The notes beneath the pieces are model-generated. The model was not told the origin of the DNA. It ran no database searches and was given only the letters and a program-made list of their open reading frames with translations. This document shows positions 10,584-19,189 of a DNA stretch of 52,659 nucleotides, one piece after another (positions within the stretch are counted from its first letter, which is position 1; the number at the start of each line of letters is the position of its first letter). The DNA comes from JASFHF01 sp050123375. GTDB lineage: Bacteria; Pseudomonadota; Gammaproteobacteria; UBA12402. Location of the stretch: the NCBI GenBank assembly GCA_050123375.1, contig JASFHF010000009.1, positions 1 to 52,659 on the forward strand. Reading direction: 5' to 3'. A program made the translations under genes and the position numbers.

Positions 10584-10787
10584 CTCATAATGCTATAAAA
10601 AGTTGTTTATTAAAGAGGTTTTGGTTATTTTTTCTCCTCCCATGGCACATCCATGTACCTCCCGCGTCTCCATCCATGAACGCTAGGTCGTCGAAAAAAC
10701 AACCAAAACCTCTTTAGTTTGCATCAATTTATAAGGGTTCAACTATAATACACAGAAGGCAATTATGGTTCACTTTGCTGAGGAAAT
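10584..10787. repeat. Intergenic inverted repeat after the peptide synthetase
   Basis: A perfect 16-bp inverted repeat (10611-10626 with 10701-10716, arm TAAAGAGGTTTTGGTT) encloses a 74-bp loop containing CACATCCATGTA and a CGCGTCTCCAT tract. It sits between the convergent ends of the peptide synthetase and icmQ and could act as a bidirectional terminator. The loop resembles that of the hairpin at 36043-36209 although the stems are unrelated. The rest of the gap shows nothing recognisable. Confidence 0.75.
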
Positions 10788-11438
10788 TTACAAAACCAAT
10801 TTTCCTTGATCTGTCACCTTATATTCATGTTCGTTATGAATAAATTTTTTGATTTTGGCTGTATCTAATGAACCTTGTTTAATCCGTAATAAAGGGAAAC
10901 CATACTGATCTTTTAATTCTTTATTTTTTTCTGTTTGCAGTACATTTTGTTTTTTTATAGCTATTATTAAGTAAGCATGCTGAGTTTTGTTTTGTTTAGC
11001 GCGCAGCATTTTTTCTATGTCTTGCTGATCCGCATAAATTGGACGATTAACACTATGATCAATTAATGCTTTTGGTAATAATAAATTTTCCCAGTTTTTT
11101 AATATTGCTCCTTGCGCATTAAATAAATATACATAAACCAGCATTTCATCCGGTGATAAAACATCAGTTTTCTTTTCAAGATCTTTCCCAAATAATTGGG
11201 ACTGTTTAATTCTTTTGGTATACTTTTGTAAAATATTTTGTAATTGTTCTCTAATAACTTTAAATCTAACACCAACTCCGCAGCGCTCACGCAAATCCTG
11301 TTCAATATCCACAATATTGCCCAATTCTTTTAATAATTCTTCGTTACTTTCTGCAGTAGTACACTTCTTGATTCGCACAATAGACTTATTGAGTTTTTCA
11401 CTGAGTTCTTTGAGGTAAAATTTTTCATCTGCCATCAT
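10788..11438 (-). CDS. icmQ: IcmQ, Dot/Icm component
   Basis: In Legionella IcmQ is a cytoplasmic/inner-membrane-associated protein that can insert into membranes and binds NAD through its C-terminal domain. It is held in check by the small chaperone IcmR. This 216-residue protein carries the diagnostic C-terminal core RPIYADQQDIEKMLRAKQNK followed by HAYLII, matching the IcmQ signature as I remember it, and a helical N-terminal half that should be the partner-binding region. It is somewhat longer than the roughly 190-residue Legionella protein. The start is the ATG pair at 11438/11435, two bases beyond the icmS stop, so the genes are translationally adjacent. Unusually, no icmR-like (FIR) gene lies between icmS and icmQ, and icmP/icmO do not follow. 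Confidence 0.85.
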   Translation of the reverse strand: MMADEKFYLKELSEKLNKSIVRIKKCTTAESNEELLKELGNIVDIEQDLRERCGVGVRFKVIREQLQNILQKYTKRIKQSQLFGKDLEKKTDVLSPDEMLVYVYLFNAQGAILKNWENLLLPKALIDHSVNRPIYADQQDIEKMLRAKQNKTQHAYLIIAIKKQNVLQTEKNKELKDQYGFPLLRIKQGSLDTAKIKKFIHNEHEYKVTDQGKLVL

Positions 11439-11440
11439 AA

Positions 11441-11788
11441 TTAATCATACATCAATTCATCTAATGAAGTTACCCCATCAATCGTCGAAGATTTTATGAT
11501 TTCAAGTAAAACATCTAAAATACATAGATACCTTAATATTTCCGGAGTCACGTCATCAAAAATAACTTTGTTACCTAACCTTGTACCCTCGCTTTCTTCA
11601 AATGTAGCACCAATTCCATAACCAAGACATAAAGAACACAATTGATCTGCTCTTCTGGCCAGCGCCGGCAATAATCCTATATCCGAAAATACCTCAGCAT
11701 GAGAAATAGGATTATCATTTAAGGAAAAACTTGCTCCTAATGAAATTGCTAAATCAACCAATTTCTTTGATAAAACTCTGCTACTCAC
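11441..11788 (-). CDS. icmS: IcmS, type IV adaptor/chaperone
   Basis: IcmS is a small acidic cytoplasmic protein that pairs with IcmW and delivers effectors to the DotL coupling complex. The 115-residue product has the family core GLLPALARRADQLCSLCLGY and ends in SLDELMYD, as in Legionella IcmS (114 residues). I chose GTG at 11788, preceded by AGAGGAA at a good distance and giving a family-typical length. Longer in-frame starts run back into icmT. The gene is tightly packed between icmT and icmQ and is probably co-transcribed with both. Confidence 0.92.
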   Translation of the reverse strand: MSSRVLSKKLVDLAISLGASFSLNDNPISHAEVFSDIGLLPALARRADQLCSLCLGYGIGATFEESEGTRLGNKVIFDDVTPEILRYLCILDVLLEIIKSSTIDGVTSLDELMYD

Positions 11789-11801
11789 AAATACTGTTCC
11801 T

Positions 11802-12041
11802 CTATTTCCACCAGGGTGTTGCCGCTTTATAGTTCCCGCCAATCACACCTCTTAGCCAACGTAAAAAGCACTTGACCGAAAAACCATAATGAGCAAGTGT
11901 ACTAAAAAAAATGGCTGCTAATAATGCTAAAACGAATGTCCAAATACGTATATGTAATAAAAACAATAATAGAGGAAAAGCAGCTTTTCCTTCAACAAAA
12001 TAAAATCGCGGTTCTCGCGCCGAATCTCTCCAATGCGCCAT
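11802..12041 (-). CDS. icmT: IcmT, Dot/Icm membrane protein
   Basis: IcmT is a small inner-membrane protein of the Dot/Icm apparatus, linked in Legionella to pore formation and bacterial egress. The 79-residue product begins MAHWRDSAREPRF, has hydrophobic stretches at about 22-50 and ends in PWWK, all family features. ATG 12041 is preferred over the TTG at 12044 and follows an AAGGAG-like site. It is the first gene of the icmT-icmS-icmQ unit, divergent from dotD. The icmS ribosome-binding site lies around the icmT stop codon. Confidence 0.93.
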   Translation of the reverse strand: MAHWRDSAREPRFYFVEGKAAFPLLLFLLHIRIWTFVLALLAAIFFSTLAHYGFSVKCFLRWLRGVIGGNYKAATPWWK

Positions 12042-12400
12042 CAATATTACTCCTTTTCACTCATAACGCAACCTTACCTAAAGCTGCGGCATAATAATTA
12101 CACGCCCCCAAAATATGATGGGTATATTAAAAGTTTAGCTCAAATTTTTCTAATTACAAGGTATGAAGTTGGCGGGTCGTGAGCTTTTACATGGTTACGG
12201 GATAATAGTTAAATTCTTTGAGGGTCGGAGCTTCACATAATTACAAGGCAACAAACATGGCCTTGTAATTATGTGAAGCACACGACCCGCCTAAATTCAG
12301 AGCAGTCCCCTTCCATTTTAGCTTGACTTTATATAATCAACTTGATTCAATGAAGATTAAAGAAAGAATCAAGCATTGGAAATACAAAGGATGCTTATAT
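12042..12400. repeat. icmT-dotD divergent gap with hairpin element
   Basis: This 359-bp gap must hold the divergent promoters of icmTSQ and dotDCB; I see no clear sigma-70 pair. It contains a long palindrome: perfect 20-bp arms at 12230-12249 and 12260-12279, extended by GGGTCG (12222-12227) and CGACCC (12283-12288). A decayed half copy lies at about 12153-12200 (ATTACAAGG, then GGCGGGTCGTGAGCTTTTAC). Related hairpins occur at 18105-18171 and 29289-29356. Confidence 0.8.
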
Positions 12401-12937
12401 ATGACAAAAAAACTGCAAATATTGATACTCGCTGGATGCTGCCTCTTTTTAAATGCATGCTCAAACAACCATCAATATTTATCAAATGATGGCTATACAA
12501 CTGAAGATTACAACCAATTACAAGCCCAGGCTCAACAAAGACACATTGCTGATCATAGTGCATATGTGGCTTTAGCCGAATCTGCCAGCTCTGTCAGCCA
12601 ATCCTTAACCCATCTTGCACAAACTGAACAAGCCGCTCATCCCCCAATGAGTGTCAGCACGCCTCCAAGCCCCGCAAGCTATGGCATGGGAATGAGAGCT
12701 TCTATTAACTGGAATGGTCCTGTCGGACCGGTGGTACAGCAACTTGCAAATGCGGCGAATTATAAATTAAAGGTTTTAGGCAAAGAGCCTCCTATTCCCG
12801 TTATTGTATCCGTTTCCGCCAAAAATGCCGCTGTAGGCAATATTCTGCGCGATATTGGATATCAAAGCAAAAAGCGGGCACAAATAGTCATTTTCCCATC
12901 AAAACATACTATCGAACTACGTTATGCTGATTCATAA
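12401..12937 (+). CDS. dotD: DotD, outer-membrane lipoprotein of Dot/Icm
   Basis: DotD is an outer-membrane lipoprotein that, with DotC and DotH, builds the core complex of the type IVB system. The 178-residue product has a lipoprotein signal with lipobox LNAC (Cys about residue 20). A Ser/Gln/Ala-rich linker follows, then a secretin-N0-like domain (about 90-178). The start is ATG 12401, preceded by AAAGGA, because the signal peptide begins there; further upstream codons would spoil the signal. It overlaps dotC by 14 bp, indicating coupled translation in a dotD-dotC-dotB unit. Confidence 0.92.
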   Translation: MTKKLQILILAGCCLFLNACSNNHQYLSNDGYTTEDYNQLQAQAQQRHIADHSAYVALAESASSVSQSLTHLAQTEQAAHPPMSVSTPPSPASYGMGMRASINWNGPVGPVVQQLANAANYKLKVLGKEPPIPVIVSVSAKNAAVGNILRDIGYQSKKRAQIVIFPSKHTIELRYADS

Positions 12938-13769
12938 ACTTAGAAAAACAATTACAAAAATTCAAACAAGTATATTTATAATATTGTTAGCTTGCGGCTT
13001 ATCCTGTTGTGCCACCCAACAACGTCATTTTGATTCAACCAATCTCTATGATTTAGAAAATTTATCTCAACAAGCAGCGATGGCTAACAAACCTACTGTA
13101 GGCAAAATACGCATTCAAGCACTAAAAGAAACTGCTCTCTCTATCGGCGCGCAAGGCGGCTTGGCAAATCGCGCTAGAAAAATTGATAAAATGCTTGCAT
13201 GCAACAGCGACGATTTAAGCAATGCCTATAATTTCAACCGTATGTTACTAGATAAAAATGTTCTTCCGCCTGTTTTAGAATATAGCGAACAATCATTAAA
13301 CCTGGCTAATCCGGATATTATCCGCATTTCTGATAATATTTACAAAATCATCAAACAAGCCCGCTTTGTCACCACTGCACCTAATTGGCGGGACTATTTG
13401 TGGCTAAACTATAAAAAACCGCCTTTGCCTGACAGCACTTTATTGCCAAAAGACAAACGAGAACGGAAAATATGGCAAGAATATATCCGCATTGGCTGGA
13501 AAAAAGGCCTCGATCAAGCAGAAACTATTTACAACAATAATCTAGCCGAGTTAAAACGTGATTTTAAAGGAATGATGTTATACCGAGAACTACTTTCAAA
13601 AAATATGGTAACCAAACCGTTTGTTTCTGAAGCTAACATAGGAATTACCAGCAATGCAGATCAGAGCGAAATAAGAGTAAATGACCGTGTTTTGCGTATA
13701 ACTGCTGTTCCAAAACTTAATCCAAACAGCAAACAATGGCATCCGGTATTAGTAACTAAAACTAATTGA
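12924..13769 (+). CDS. dotC: DotC, outer-membrane lipoprotein of Dot/Icm
   Basis: DotC is the second lipoprotein of the Dot/Icm outer-membrane core and helps place DotH in the outer membrane. The 281-residue product has a hydrophobic signal ending GLSCCATQQ, with a plausible lipobox cysteine. The conserved TALSIGAQGGLANRARKI region and YLWLNYKKPPLPDSTLLP stretch are what I recognise as DotC. It starts inside the end of dotD. About 90 bp separate it from dotB, including a modest GC-rich inverted sequence (GAACGCTCAGCGTTC, about 13818-13832). Confidence 0.92.
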   Translation: MLIHKLRKTITKIQTSIFIILLACGLSCCATQQRHFDSTNLYDLENLSQQAAMANKPTVGKIRIQALKETALSIGAQGGLANRARKIDKMLACNSDDLSNAYNFNRMLLDKNVLPPVLEYSEQSLNLANPDIIRISDNIYKIIKQARFVTTAPNWRDYLWLNYKKPPLPDSTLLPKDKRERKIWQEYIRIGWKKGLDQAETIYNNNLAELKRDFKGMMLYRELLSKNMVTKPFVSEANIGITSNADQSEIRVNDRVLRITAVPKLNPNSKQWHPVLVTKTN

Positions 13770-13857
13770 CGATTAAATAAAAGTATTTATTCAGCGTGCC
13801 AATATTGAAGTTTATGAGAACGCTCAGCGTTCCTGGAAAAAGAGTGAATAGTTACAA

Positions 13858-14997
13858 ATGAAAAATGATTTTTTATTCCCACATGAACCAACTAATTTTA
13901 CGATCGAAAAAGCACAAGAACTTTTAATTTTTTGTTCAAAACTAAAAGCTTCTGACATCACCATTCAAACGGCTGAGCCGATTATTGCTGAAATTTACGG
14001 GCGTTTAGAAAAAGTTACCAAACGCCGCTTGTCAAATAATGAAGTTAGCACGATCATTAATGCGATTTACGGCGCAAACGCAACGGCACAAATTTTTAGC
14101 GGCATGGACATCGACACTCATTACGAAATCCGTCCATCACGCTCGGAACGCTATCGTTTTCGCATTAACGCTACCGGATGTATTGTCGAAGGACAAAACG
14201 GCATTCAAATAACTGCACGAACCATTCCTGATGCCCCACCAGATTTATCCTGGCATGAATTATCTCCAGCACTTCTTGAGTCGATTGCTCCAGAACAGGG
14301 AATAATTTATGTTACTGGTGCAACTGGCTCGGGGAAAAGTACATTGCTTGCATCAATTATAAAAGATATTGTTTCTGCGCCTGACGGTAATCGTAAAGTA
14401 GTAACTTATGAATCACCTATTGAATTTGTTTTCGATAGTGTTAAAAAACCAAGTTCAGTTGTAAGCCAGGCAGAAATTCCAAGACATTTACCAAGTTTTG
14501 CAGCGGGCGTACGTAATGCTTTGCGCCGCAAACCAGGATTAATTTTAGTTGGAGAATCGCGTGACCAGGAAACTATTGCAGCATCATTAGAAGCTGCTAT
14601 GACCGGCCACCCCGTCTATACAACACTACATGCGAATGGTGTTGCCGAAACTATTCGCCGTTTAGTTAATTCTTTCCCGCATGAAGAACGACATGGAAGA
14701 ACTATCGATATTATCGAAACCATTCGCCTGGTTATTTGGCAAAGATTAGTTCCAACGGTTGATAACAAACGAGTTGCTTTGCGGGAATACCTGGTGTTTG
14801 ACGAAAAAATTCGCGATAAATTATTAGAAGCTAATCTTGAAGCCGTTACCTCAAACACTCGCAAATTATTAAAGAAGTTTGGTCAAACTATGGAAGTCGA
14901 TGCCAAAATCAAATTTGAACAAGGTATTATTTCAAAACGCACATATGATTTAATCTGCAAAGAATCCCACAGCGCTGATATTGATGCGGATATCTAA
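13858..14997 (+). CDS. dotB: DotB, secretion ATPase of Dot/Icm
   Basis: DotB is the hexameric cytoplasmic ATPase of the VirB11/PilT class that docks on DotO to power the type IVB machine. The 379-residue product has the Walker A loop GATGSGKST (residues 154-162, Lys160), an Asp box, a Walker B region LILVGESRD and a His box around TLHANGVAETIRRL. Length and order match Legionella DotB (377 residues). The start ATG 13858 is supported by N-terminal homology, but the ribosome site is weak. It is the last gene of the dotDCB unit and converges on dotA across a hairpin repeat. Confidence 0.95.
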   Translation: MKNDFLFPHEPTNFTIEKAQELLIFCSKLKASDITIQTAEPIIAEIYGRLEKVTKRRLSNNEVSTIINAIYGANATAQIFSGMDIDTHYEIRPSRSERYRFRINATGCIVEGQNGIQITARTIPDAPPDLSWHELSPALLESIAPEQGIIYVTGATGSGKSTLLASIIKDIVSAPDGNRKVVTYESPIEFVFDSVKKPSSVVSQAEIPRHLPSFAAGVRNALRRKPGLILVGESRDQETIAASLEAAMTGHPVYTTLHANGVAETIRRLVNSFPHEERHGRTIDIIETIRLVIWQRLVPTVDNKRVALREYLVFDEKIRDKLLEANLEAVTSNTRKLLKKFGQTMEVDAKIKFEQGIISKRTYDLICKESHSADIDADI

Positions 14998-15000
14998 ATA

Positions 15001-15134
15001 GCATTGGGGACGGAGCTTCACTCATTACATACGCCATGTATGTTGCGTTATGATAGCATTGGGGACGGAGCTTCACTCATTACATACGCCATGTATGTTG
15101 CGTCATGTAATGAGTGAAGCTCCGTCCCCAATGC
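15001..15134. repeat. dotB-dotA palindrome: one truncated plus one full copy
   Basis: A full hairpin has perfect 30-bp arms (15055-15084 and 15105-15134, beginning GCATTGGGGACGGAGCTTCA) around a 20-nt loop. Just upstream, 15001-15054 repeats the left arm and loop and then ends without a right arm. It lies between the convergent ends of dotB and dotA and is likely to act as a two-way terminator. The arms are close in sequence to the array at 24430-24750. Confidence 0.88.
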
Positions 15135-15152
15135 TTATTACACACTTATTCT

Positions 15153-17399
15153 TTACTCACCATCGGGTTTACCAGTACCGCTAGACTTTTCTGATTTACC
15201 ACCAAACAAGTGTTTCCAACCTTGATTATGATTCCAGTCATTAACCAGACGACCTCTTTGTGCACCATACGATACAGAAGAATCAGCCCCTCTCTTAACT
15301 CCTTCAAAAGCTTGCTGCCCAAATTTACCTGCTGCACCAGCAGCAGACTTAAAGCCTTGCTTAATTTCTTGTTCCGGAGCTTGTGAATATTGACCAAACT
15401 GTGCTTGCCATCCAATCCAGCTTAAAATACGATCCGGTATTATATGAATTAATGAGAAACAACGATTAACAATCGCCATAATAATTAACAATAACATGCA
15501 TAATGTTATTACTAAACCTATCGCTGATACAACAAAATTATTAAGATTATATATTGCAGTTTGCACAACTGTATAAAATGTTTTAAACACTAAACCTGTC
15601 GCAGCTCTAGCTAAAATCATTCCGCCAATCAAACCAAAAATCATTAAGCTTGGACGTAAGAATACATTTGCCAACATTTGTAATGCCGGTTCAGCCCTGC
15701 CCAAAACTTCATGCTGTGCATGCGGGTCTGCTAATCCTATAGCTACCATCGGTGCAGCTAACATAGTTTCAAATACTGCAATCATCCAGCCAATTGCCGC
15801 AAAAGTAAATACAATATATGGGATCATTGGTATATAAAAAGCCATGAACATCGCCACTCCAAACAAAGCTGCCAACAACCCAAAAACCGGCAATAACAAC
15901 AAGACTCCAACATGATAGAGTGTCGAAATAGCTGGCACAAAATACGACACAGCAGTAAAAGCTACAGCAGCCGCTGTCAAACCAGCAATGACTACACCCC
16001 ATATAATAGTCACTATTGTCAAAATCCAATAGCCAAATACCTGAATATAAATTAATGGATCTACTGCCCCCGAAGTAGAATTTTTATCTGTGTCATATTG
16101 ATCCATATTTTTCGAAATTGGTTGTACCAATTTTTCCCCAAGAAGATTATTCACATCAGCAGAAGTATCGCCATCACCACTAACATTAGCGCTAAAAAAG
16201 TCAGCGCCTGTTGCATCATTATAAATTAATTTTACATATGTAAAAGAATCCGAATCTTTGTCCGTATCAATTCGCGATTTATCATAATCCAGCTTAATAT
16301 TTTTCCCGGTTACATCGCTATTCATAACATCTGTGGTCGCAGCCGCAGCATCATTATTTCTATTTGCGATATTATAATAATACATTCCTGCTGCCATCCA
16401 TCCACCGGTAGATGCTTTATCCCAAAATTCATCTTTAGGCTTACTTTGACTCTCTTCCTCATGCTGTTCCTGTTGCTTTTCCATAGCATCCAAATATTGG
16501 CTCTGCAAATAACTCAACGTAGTAAGCAAAGGATTTGGCTCATCAACATTACCGTTAGCATCTTTTGGAAAAGTTTTGTTAACAATCTGTTGAGAGGTTT
16601 TGTCCAACGACTGAACCATATTGTACATGCCTCTAGAAATCGCCGCCGTCTTTTCATCACCATCAGTAGGACTTGGCCATTTAATACTACCGAGCACAAC
16701 AGGGTTTGCTGGATAAGAATCATAATAATAAAAGTTATATCCAACATTTGCGCCACCATCAAAGGTTGCTTGCTCAATATGTCCTTTTCCTAGATGCATT
16801 GCCACCAAAACTTTTAATAAATCCCGACTTTCGTTTATAGAATTAGTTGAAAATTGCCCCTGATTCATGGAAACGCTCATTAAAGTATTATCCGAATTAG
16901 ATAAATATTTACAAACACTATTCCACAAAGAATCGGCTGCTCCTACTCCCTGCAACACTACCCACATCATAATCCATTGGATTGCTGAGTATCCGCAAGG
17001 AAATGGAACTACCAAACAAAAACCGGCTAGTAAACGTAACGGAACCCACATTGAATCTAATTTTTTCCCAAGAAACTCACCTTGGTGTGCTGTATTGATA
17101 ATCGAAATAATTACTACGTATACAATTACAAAAAGGGACAATATCATGATTGCCAGGTTAAATTGCCGAAACATGGTGTTTAATATACCAGGCGTTGCTC
17201 CATCAAAAAGACCAGTCATATGACCAAAGATTGATTGCAAAATCCCAACTGATATATCTTTATGCGCTATAGCAAAAAAACTTGGAATATTTACCGGAAC
17301 AACTCCATCCGCAAAAGCAGATGCAGAAAAAACAATTGCACCAAAAAATAATCCTGCTTGAATCACTGCTTTTTTAAGCCAAGGCATTCTCTTCATCAT
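15153..17399 (-). CDS. dotA: DotA, polytopic membrane protein of Dot/Icm
   Basis: DotA is a large inner-membrane protein required for type IVB secretion; in Legionella it is itself exported as rings. The 748-residue product begins with a signal-like segment (about 10-30). It has membrane spans around 75-140 with the conserved STVNTAHQGE-type region (here SIINTAHQGEFLGKKLDSMW), then a large hydrophilic periplasmic domain (about 170-440). A cluster of spans follows at about 450-680, before a Gly/Ala/Ser-rich cytoplasmic tail. It is shorter than Legionella DotA (about 1050) and nearer the size I recall for Coxiella. The start is ATG 17399, with a second ATG at 17396. It is downstream of icmV, probably in one transcript. 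Confidence 0.94.
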   Translation of the reverse strand: MMKRMPWLKKAVIQAGLFFGAIVFSASAFADGVVPVNIPSFFAIAHKDISVGILQSIFGHMTGLFDGATPGILNTMFRQFNLAIMILSLFVIVYVVIISIINTAHQGEFLGKKLDSMWVPLRLLAGFCLVVPFPCGYSAIQWIMMWVVLQGVGAADSLWNSVCKYLSNSDNTLMSVSMNQGQFSTNSINESRDLLKVLVAMHLGKGHIEQATFDGGANVGYNFYYYDSYPANPVVLGSIKWPSPTDGDEKTAAISRGMYNMVQSLDKTSQQIVNKTFPKDANGNVDEPNPLLTTLSYLQSQYLDAMEKQQEQHEEESQSKPKDEFWDKASTGGWMAAGMYYYNIANRNNDAAAATTDVMNSDVTGKNIKLDYDKSRIDTDKDSDSFTYVKLIYNDATGADFFSANVSGDGDTSADVNNLLGEKLVQPISKNMDQYDTDKNSTSGAVDPLIYIQVFGYWILTIVTIIWGVVIAGLTAAAVAFTAVSYFVPAISTLYHVGVLLLLPVFGLLAALFGVAMFMAFYIPMIPYIVFTFAAIGWMIAVFETMLAAPMVAIGLADPHAQHEVLGRAEPALQMLANVFLRPSLMIFGLIGGMILARAATGLVFKTFYTVVQTAIYNLNNFVVSAIGLVITLCMLLLIIMAIVNRCFSLIHIIPDRILSWIGWQAQFGQYSQAPEQEIKQGFKSAAGAAGKFGQQAFEGVKRGADSSVSYGAQRGRLVNDWNHNQGWKHLFGGKSEKSSGTGKPDGE

Positions 17400-17479
17400 G
17401 ATGTTTTACCCCTTTTAAATGACAATTAGAAGCCCCTTAACCCCTAACTATCAGCAACTCCAAAAACTTTTTTTAATCG

Positions 17480-17920
17480 CTACCATTCTCCATGCAGCCA
17501 TTCTTTAAAGCTGCATCCTAATTTACGATGTTTAATTTCAAAAAACCAAAAATGAGCAAGGTAAGCCTTTATAACCAAATATGCAGCCAGTATTACAACC
17601 AACCCTCCAGCTAAAATCTCCACTCGGAAAAATAAATAGAATGCATAAATAAAACAAAAGAATGCCACGCTTAAAAATAAATATGCCTGGAAAATAAAAT
17701 TTTTCGATTTCTTTGCTAAATCTTCTTTGGTTAAACGCAACCGCGCCACTGCCTGCTCGAAAGTTTCTTTGCGCGCCTTAGTTTTCTTTGGAACCAATAA
17801 TGACCGACACCAATAATACAAAGTCTTTGTATTATTTTTTAAACTCTCATAACTCAGCCATGACTTGACATCAACAGCTGGTTTAAAAGCAAATTTAATT
17901 GCTGTACGAAATAACCCCAT
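17480..17920 (-). CDS. icmV: IcmV, Dot/Icm membrane protein
   Basis: IcmV is a small inner-membrane protein encoded next to dotA in Dot/Icm systems; its biochemical role is unclear. The 146-residue product has the typical N-terminus GLFRTAIKFAFKPAVDVKSW, a basic middle (KETFEQAVARLRLTKEDL) and two adjacent membrane spans at about 85-130. Position and order (icmV-dotA, divergent from icmW-icmX) match the known arrangement. It starts at ATG 17920 and is followed 80 bp later by dotA. Confidence 0.9.
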   Translation of the reverse strand: MGLFRTAIKFAFKPAVDVKSWLSYESLKNNTKTLYYWCRSLLVPKKTKARKETFEQAVARLRLTKEDLAKKSKNFIFQAYLFLSVAFFCFIYAFYLFFRVEILAGGLVVILAAYLVIKAYLAHFWFFEIKHRKLGCSFKEWLHGEW

Positions 17921-18274
17921 TTTCGTGTCCTATGTTTTGAATCTTCATCATTAGCCTAATTATATATCACTATGTGGGATTTCGCATATAATTGCCCAAA
18001 ATTCAGCATCTTTTTTGTAATTAATTTAGTATAATCACATGAATTTACATCCTTTTAGCCCCAAGTTTTTAATCATTCCCTCAGCTCTTATAAAGCTTCT
18101 TTGAGGGACGTAGCTTTACATAATTACAAAGCAACAAGCAAAGCACTTGTAATTATGTAAAGCTACGTCCCGCCTAATATATTAGAAATTATTCAATTAT
18201 GTGCTATATTATTGTTTATAAGAAGAGAGGATCCGGGAGAAGGGTTAAATTTAAACTTTGTGAGATTTTTGCCT
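17921..18274. repeat. icmV-icmW divergent gap with hairpin element
   Basis: This 354-bp gap carries the divergent promoters of icmV-dotA and icmW-icmX. It contains a palindrome with perfect 25-bp arms at 18105-18129 and 18147-18171 (GGGACGTAGCTTTACATAAT start) around a 17-nt loop. The loop keeps CAACAAGC, a variant of CAACAAAC seen in sister copies. A candidate -10 (TATATT, about 18204-18209) lies upstream of icmW, without a clear -35. Confidence 0.75.
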
Positions 18275-18727
18275 ATGCCAGACTTAAGTGCACGTGCATC
18301 ACATGAATATTGGAAAGATTATGATGATCCAATGATCTACCGTGTGATTTCTTTTATGGAAAGCGTCGAGCACTGGATTCCTGAGGAAAATGAAGAAGTT
18401 GAAGCAGCCGTACAGCAACTTGGCGAAAATCTTGAAAATGTTACTAATTTTGAGCTTGCAAAAGAAGACAATTATATAAAAATTGCTAACTTCCTGAAAA
18501 TGCCTCGTGTATTAAGATTATTGCAAGCCATTGATACCACGCACCCCGGTTCAGCATCAAGATTGCTAATGTATGCCGAAGAAAACAGCAATGACGTCGA
18601 TGATCCTGCTGGATTATTTCTGCGTCGTAATATCGTATTCGAACGATTACGATTACTTGCCAGAATCTTCGCACCAGAACGATTTGCAATGTTGGTTAAA
18701 GCGGTGGAACGTGAAGATGAAATTTAA
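18275..18727 (+). CDS. icmW: IcmW, type IV adaptor/chaperone
   Basis: IcmW pairs with IcmS to form the adaptor that presents many effectors to the Dot/Icm coupling complex. The 150-residue acidic product begins MPDLSARASHEYW and contains DPMIYRVISFMESVEHW, LRLLQAIDTTHPGSASRLL and DPAGLFLRRNIVFERLRLLAR, all hallmarks of IcmW (151 residues in Legionella). The start ATG 18275 follows from this alignment; the frame stays open upstream from 18212 without conservation. Its last codons overlap the next gene, which starts at 18717. Confidence 0.95.
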   Translation: MPDLSARASHEYWKDYDDPMIYRVISFMESVEHWIPEENEEVEAAVQQLGENLENVTNFELAKEDNYIKIANFLKMPRVLRLLQAIDTTHPGSASRLLMYAEENSNDVDDPAGLFLRRNIVFERLRLLARIFAPERFAMLVKAVEREDEI

Positions 18728-19169
18728 TCAAACTCTTTGTTGTACAACCATTCTTTTGTTGCTCGGTTTAGTATTTACCGCTAATGCTGCTGTGCCATCA
18801 AACGTTAATTCTTTTATTGATGAATTAAATCAAAAAGCTGTCATCCAACAACAAGAAAACCAGGAAAAATTACAAGAATTCAAAGCTATAGCAACAACAA
18901 AATCACCGCAATCAACTAAAATCCCATCAGCATTACAAAAATCTGATGACACAACTAATGGGAAAACTATTAATTGTGATGAATCCAACGAATATAATTA
19001 TCCAAGTAATTTTGTTTACAACGAAAAACATCAAAAAATTTATCGATTGCATCCGTTTGCTAAGTGTAAAGTAACTCAACCAACTGAGCAAGCACCAACT
19101 ACATTAGAGCAGCCAAAAATGGACAAGACTGCTACACAAAAATCTACACAATGGAATATTAATTATTAA
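18717..19169 (+). CDS. Secreted small protein between icmW and icmX
   Basis: I do not recognise this 150-residue protein. It opens MKFNQTLCCTTILLLLGLVF and continues to a likely signal-peptidase site after TANA, so it should be exported to the periplasm. The mature part is hydrophilic, rich in Gln, Lys and Thr, with a helical stretch FIDELNQKAVIQQQEN. Two cysteines (in INCDES and AKCKV) could form a disulfide. The ATG at 18717 overlaps the icmW stop by 11 bp, and icmX begins 20 bp after its end, so it is embedded in the icmW-icmX transcript. That context suggests an accessory part of the secretion machine, but no function is shown by the sequence. Confidence 0.8.
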   Translation: MKFNQTLCCTTILLLLGLVFTANAAVPSNVNSFIDELNQKAVIQQQENQEKLQEFKAIATTKSPQSTKIPSALQKSDDTTNGKTINCDESNEYNYPSNFVYNEKHQKIYRLHPFAKCKVTQPTEQAPTTLEQPKMDKTATQKSTQWNINY

Positions 19170-19189
19170 TAAGAGTCGAGGGGTATAAA

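Noticed and set aside
15146..15415. Small antisense-frame ORF at the dotA 3' end
   Set aside because: It lies inside dotA on the same strand in another frame, starts within the Gly/Ser-rich tail and has no conserved motif or ribosome site.
16446..16793. 115-residue ORF opposite dotA
   Set aside because: It is antisense to the well-conserved dotA frame, with no family features; low-complexity composition explains it.
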